From Rhodospirillaceae bacterium CCH5-H10 (GTDB lineage: Bacteria > Pseudomonadota > Alphaproteobacteria > Reyranellales > Reyranellaceae), in NCBI GenBank assembly GCA_001557035.1, contig LSKJ01000180.1, positions 1-7,407 on the forward strand: a stretch of DNA of 7,407 nucleotides. The letters run 5' to 3'. The notes under the pieces were generated by a model. It was not told the DNA's origin, made no database searches, and saw nothing but the letters and a program-made list of their open reading frames with translations. The translations under genes were made by a program, and so were the position numbers. Positions 5,986-7,407 of this stretch are shown here, one piece after another (position 1 is the stretch's first letter; the number at the start of each line of letters is the position of its first letter).

Positions 5986-7356
5986 TCACGCGGTAGTGGG
6001 ACGACGGCGGGCGAACAGCTTCTCGAGGCCGGCCAGCAGCAGGACGGAGGCGCCGAAGATCGGCATGAGCACGCACATGGCGGTCGCGGCGACGATCATG
6101 CCGCGCGGCCAGCGCAGGTCGACCTTGCGCGGGATGCCGAGGCTGCGGGCGGGACGGCGCAGCCACCACGAGGCGACGCCGCTGATGGTTAGCCACACCA
6201 GCGACAGCGCGAAGGCGGTGTTGAGCCAGAGGTTCCACGCGCCGAAGTCGCCCTGATGGACGTGGATGCCGAAGCCGACCATGCGTGGAATCAGCGGCTG
6301 CTCGGAGCGCAGGGAATCGCGCGTCACCTGTCCCGTCTTCGGATCGGCCAGCAGGACACGGTCGGCGGAGGGTGGGCCGTCGCGGTTGCCGAGATAGAGT
6401 GGCGCGCCCGGCCACGGCGCGAGGCGCACGCTGAGGCTCTGGGTGAAGCCGCGGCGGCGCGCCTCGGCCACGATCTCGTCGATCGGCCCCATGATCGAGG
6501 CCATCTGTGCGGCCGGCGCGCCGCCGGGCGAGAAGCCCGCCGTGCTCTTCTGGCCGAGGGCCGACTGCACGCGCGACAGCACCTCGCCGCCCCAGAACGA
6601 AGTCCAGGGCAGCGCGCTCACCAGGAAGAACAGGAAGATCGCGGAGAAGAGCACCGCGACCGTGGCGTGGAGGTCCCGCATCATGATGCGCGCGCCGCGG
6701 TCGAAGCGCGGCCACAGCGAGGCGAGGAAACCGCGATGGCGCGGCCACCAGAGATAGAGACCGGACACGATCATGAAGATCGCCCAGCCGTCGGCGAGTT
6801 CAAGCAGCCAGCTTCCCGGCTTGCCGAGCGGCCAGCCACCGTGCAGCGCGCGGGACAGGCCGGGCAGCCATTCGACGCTGGAAAGCGAGCCCAGCACTTT
6901 CGCATCTCGCGGATCGACGAAGATCGGATAGGGGAGCCCCTGCTCGTCGAGCAGGATCACCGTCGTGCTGCGGCCGGGATCGTTCGGCAGGATGATCTCC
7001 TGCACCGGCGGCCCGCGATCGGGGGCGGCGTGCTGCGCATGGCCGCCGGCACCGTGACCGTGGCCGCCGGACCGCTGCGCGGTGTAGGTCTTCGGAGCGG
7101 CTGCCAGCGCCGCGGCAAGCTGGGCGCTGGGCGCCGTCGTATCGGCGGCGGGCGTCACGAAGCGCAGTTCGGGGTGGCGGTTGTCGATCCACCATTCGGC
7201 CCAGAGGTAGAGCGTGCCGGTCGTGCTCTGCCAGAGGACGAACGGGATCACGAGCAGCGCCGCCAGGAAGTGCCAGCGCCACAGCGTGGCGTAGAGGCGG
7301 ATCCGCGACGGCGGCGCGTCGGGCGCGGTGGCTTCGGTCGTGTGGGTCGTGGTCAT
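5986..7356 (-). CDS. PepSY-domain membrane protein with His-rich periplasmic insert
   Basis: A 456-residue inner-membrane protein of the PepSY-associated TM helix family, the group found with metal uptake systems and in some cases acting as ferric or siderophore reductases. Predicted helices lie at about 28-50, 185-204, 228-250, 375-400 and 415-440. Typical motifs are Trp-Arg-Trp-His-Phe (26-30) before helix 1, Leu-His-Gly-Gly-Trp-Pro-Leu-Gly (171-178), Gly-Leu-Tyr-Leu-Trp-Trp-Pro (199-205), Asp-Leu-His-Ala-Thr and His-Val-His-Gln-Gly-Asp-Phe-Gly. Their histidines could ligate haem or metal. In the first large extracytoplasmic loop, residues 97-112 form an unusual Gly/His stretch with His99, His101, His106 and His109, a plausible metal-binding element. 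The start at 7356 overlaps the stop of the preceding gene in an ATGA, which fixes it. As the first complete gene of the visible operon it may handle copper or electron transfer across the membrane. Substrate is not determined. Confidence 0.9.
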   Translation of the reverse strand: MTTTHTTEATAPDAPPSRIRLYATLWRWHFLAALLVIPFVLWQSTTGTLYLWAEWWIDNRHPELRFVTPAADTTAPSAQLAAALAAAPKTYTAQRSGGHGHGAGGHAQHAAPDRGPPVQEIILPNDPGRSTTVILLDEQGLPYPIFVDPRDAKVLGSLSSVEWLPGLSRALHGGWPLGKPGSWLLELADGWAIFMIVSGLYLWWPRHRGFLASLWPRFDRGARIMMRDLHATVAVLFSAIFLFFLVSALPWTSFWGGEVLSRVQSALGQKSTAGFSPGGAPAAQMASIMGPIDEIVAEARRRGFTQSLSVRLAPWPGAPLYLGNRDGPPSADRVLLADPKTGQVTRDSLRSEQPLIPRMVGFGIHVHQGDFGAWNLWLNTAFALSLVWLTISGVASWWLRRPARSLGIPRKVDLRWPRGMIVAATAMCVLMPIFGASVLLLAGLEKLFARRRPTTA

Positions 7357-7407
7357 CGCGTCGGCTCGCTCACGAAGGCGATCTTGGAGAGGCCGCCCTT
7401 GGAAGCG
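7353..7407 (-). CDS. C-terminal tail of an unidentified upstream gene (cut by window edge)
   Basis: Reading leftwards from the right edge, one frame is open for 17 codons and ends at the TGA complementary to 7353-7355. It encodes Ala-Ser-Lys-Gly-Gly-Leu-Ser-Lys-Ile-Ala-Phe-Val-Ser-Glu-Pro-Thr-Arg. The stop overlaps the PepSY start in an ATGA, the same coupling seen elsewhere in this operon, which is the main reason for calling it a real gene end. The tail is too short to identify. It does not end in the aromatic residue usual for outer-membrane beta-barrels, so a TonB-dependent receptor is not favoured although such receptors often neighbour PepSY proteins. Confidence 0.5.
   Translation of the reverse strand, partial: ASKGGLSKIAFVSEPTR

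Overview
The window is very GC-rich (roughly two thirds G+C by eye), densely coded DNA from a Gram-negative bacterium. Codon use, short gaps, a lipoprotein signal and periplasmic copper and haem proteins suggest a proteobacterium, most likely an alphaproteobacterium. That placement is inference; there is no rRNA or other phylogenetic marker here.

Layout. The left part (1-2905, plus strand) holds four separately spaced genes: the C-terminal three quarters of an MFS-type transporter cut by the window edge, a small lipoprotein resembling DUF2846, a nitroreductase-family flavoprotein and a DinB-family four-helix protein. They look like ordinary accessory or housekeeping genes with no obvious shared pathway. 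The right part (2911-7407, minus strand) is one tightly packed operon read from right to left. It runs: tail of an unidentified gene, PepSY-domain membrane protein, periplasmic copper chaperone PCu(A)C, an unrecognised 188-residue membrane protein, an MbnP-family copper-binding protein, and an MbnH-family di-haem enzyme. Gene joints are 4-base ATGA overlaps or gaps of 2 to 16 bases, so translational coupling is likely. The two halves converge, with only 5 bases between the stop codons of the DinB gene and the MbnH gene.

How the operon works together. MbnH is a MauG-like di-haem enzyme known to oxidise a tryptophan of its partner MbnP to kynurenine, which helps form a copper site. PCu(A)C carries periplasmic Cu(I). 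The PepSY protein here has a His-rich insert in a predicted periplasmic loop. The set therefore reads as a periplasmic copper handling or acquisition cassette. It has no methanobactin precursor or biosynthesis genes within view. The most interesting unknowns are the 188-residue membrane protein embedded between PCu(A)C and MbnP, and the gene cut off at the right edge. No mobile element, CRISPR array, tRNA or rRNA was seen, and no gap without a gene exceeds about 110 bases.
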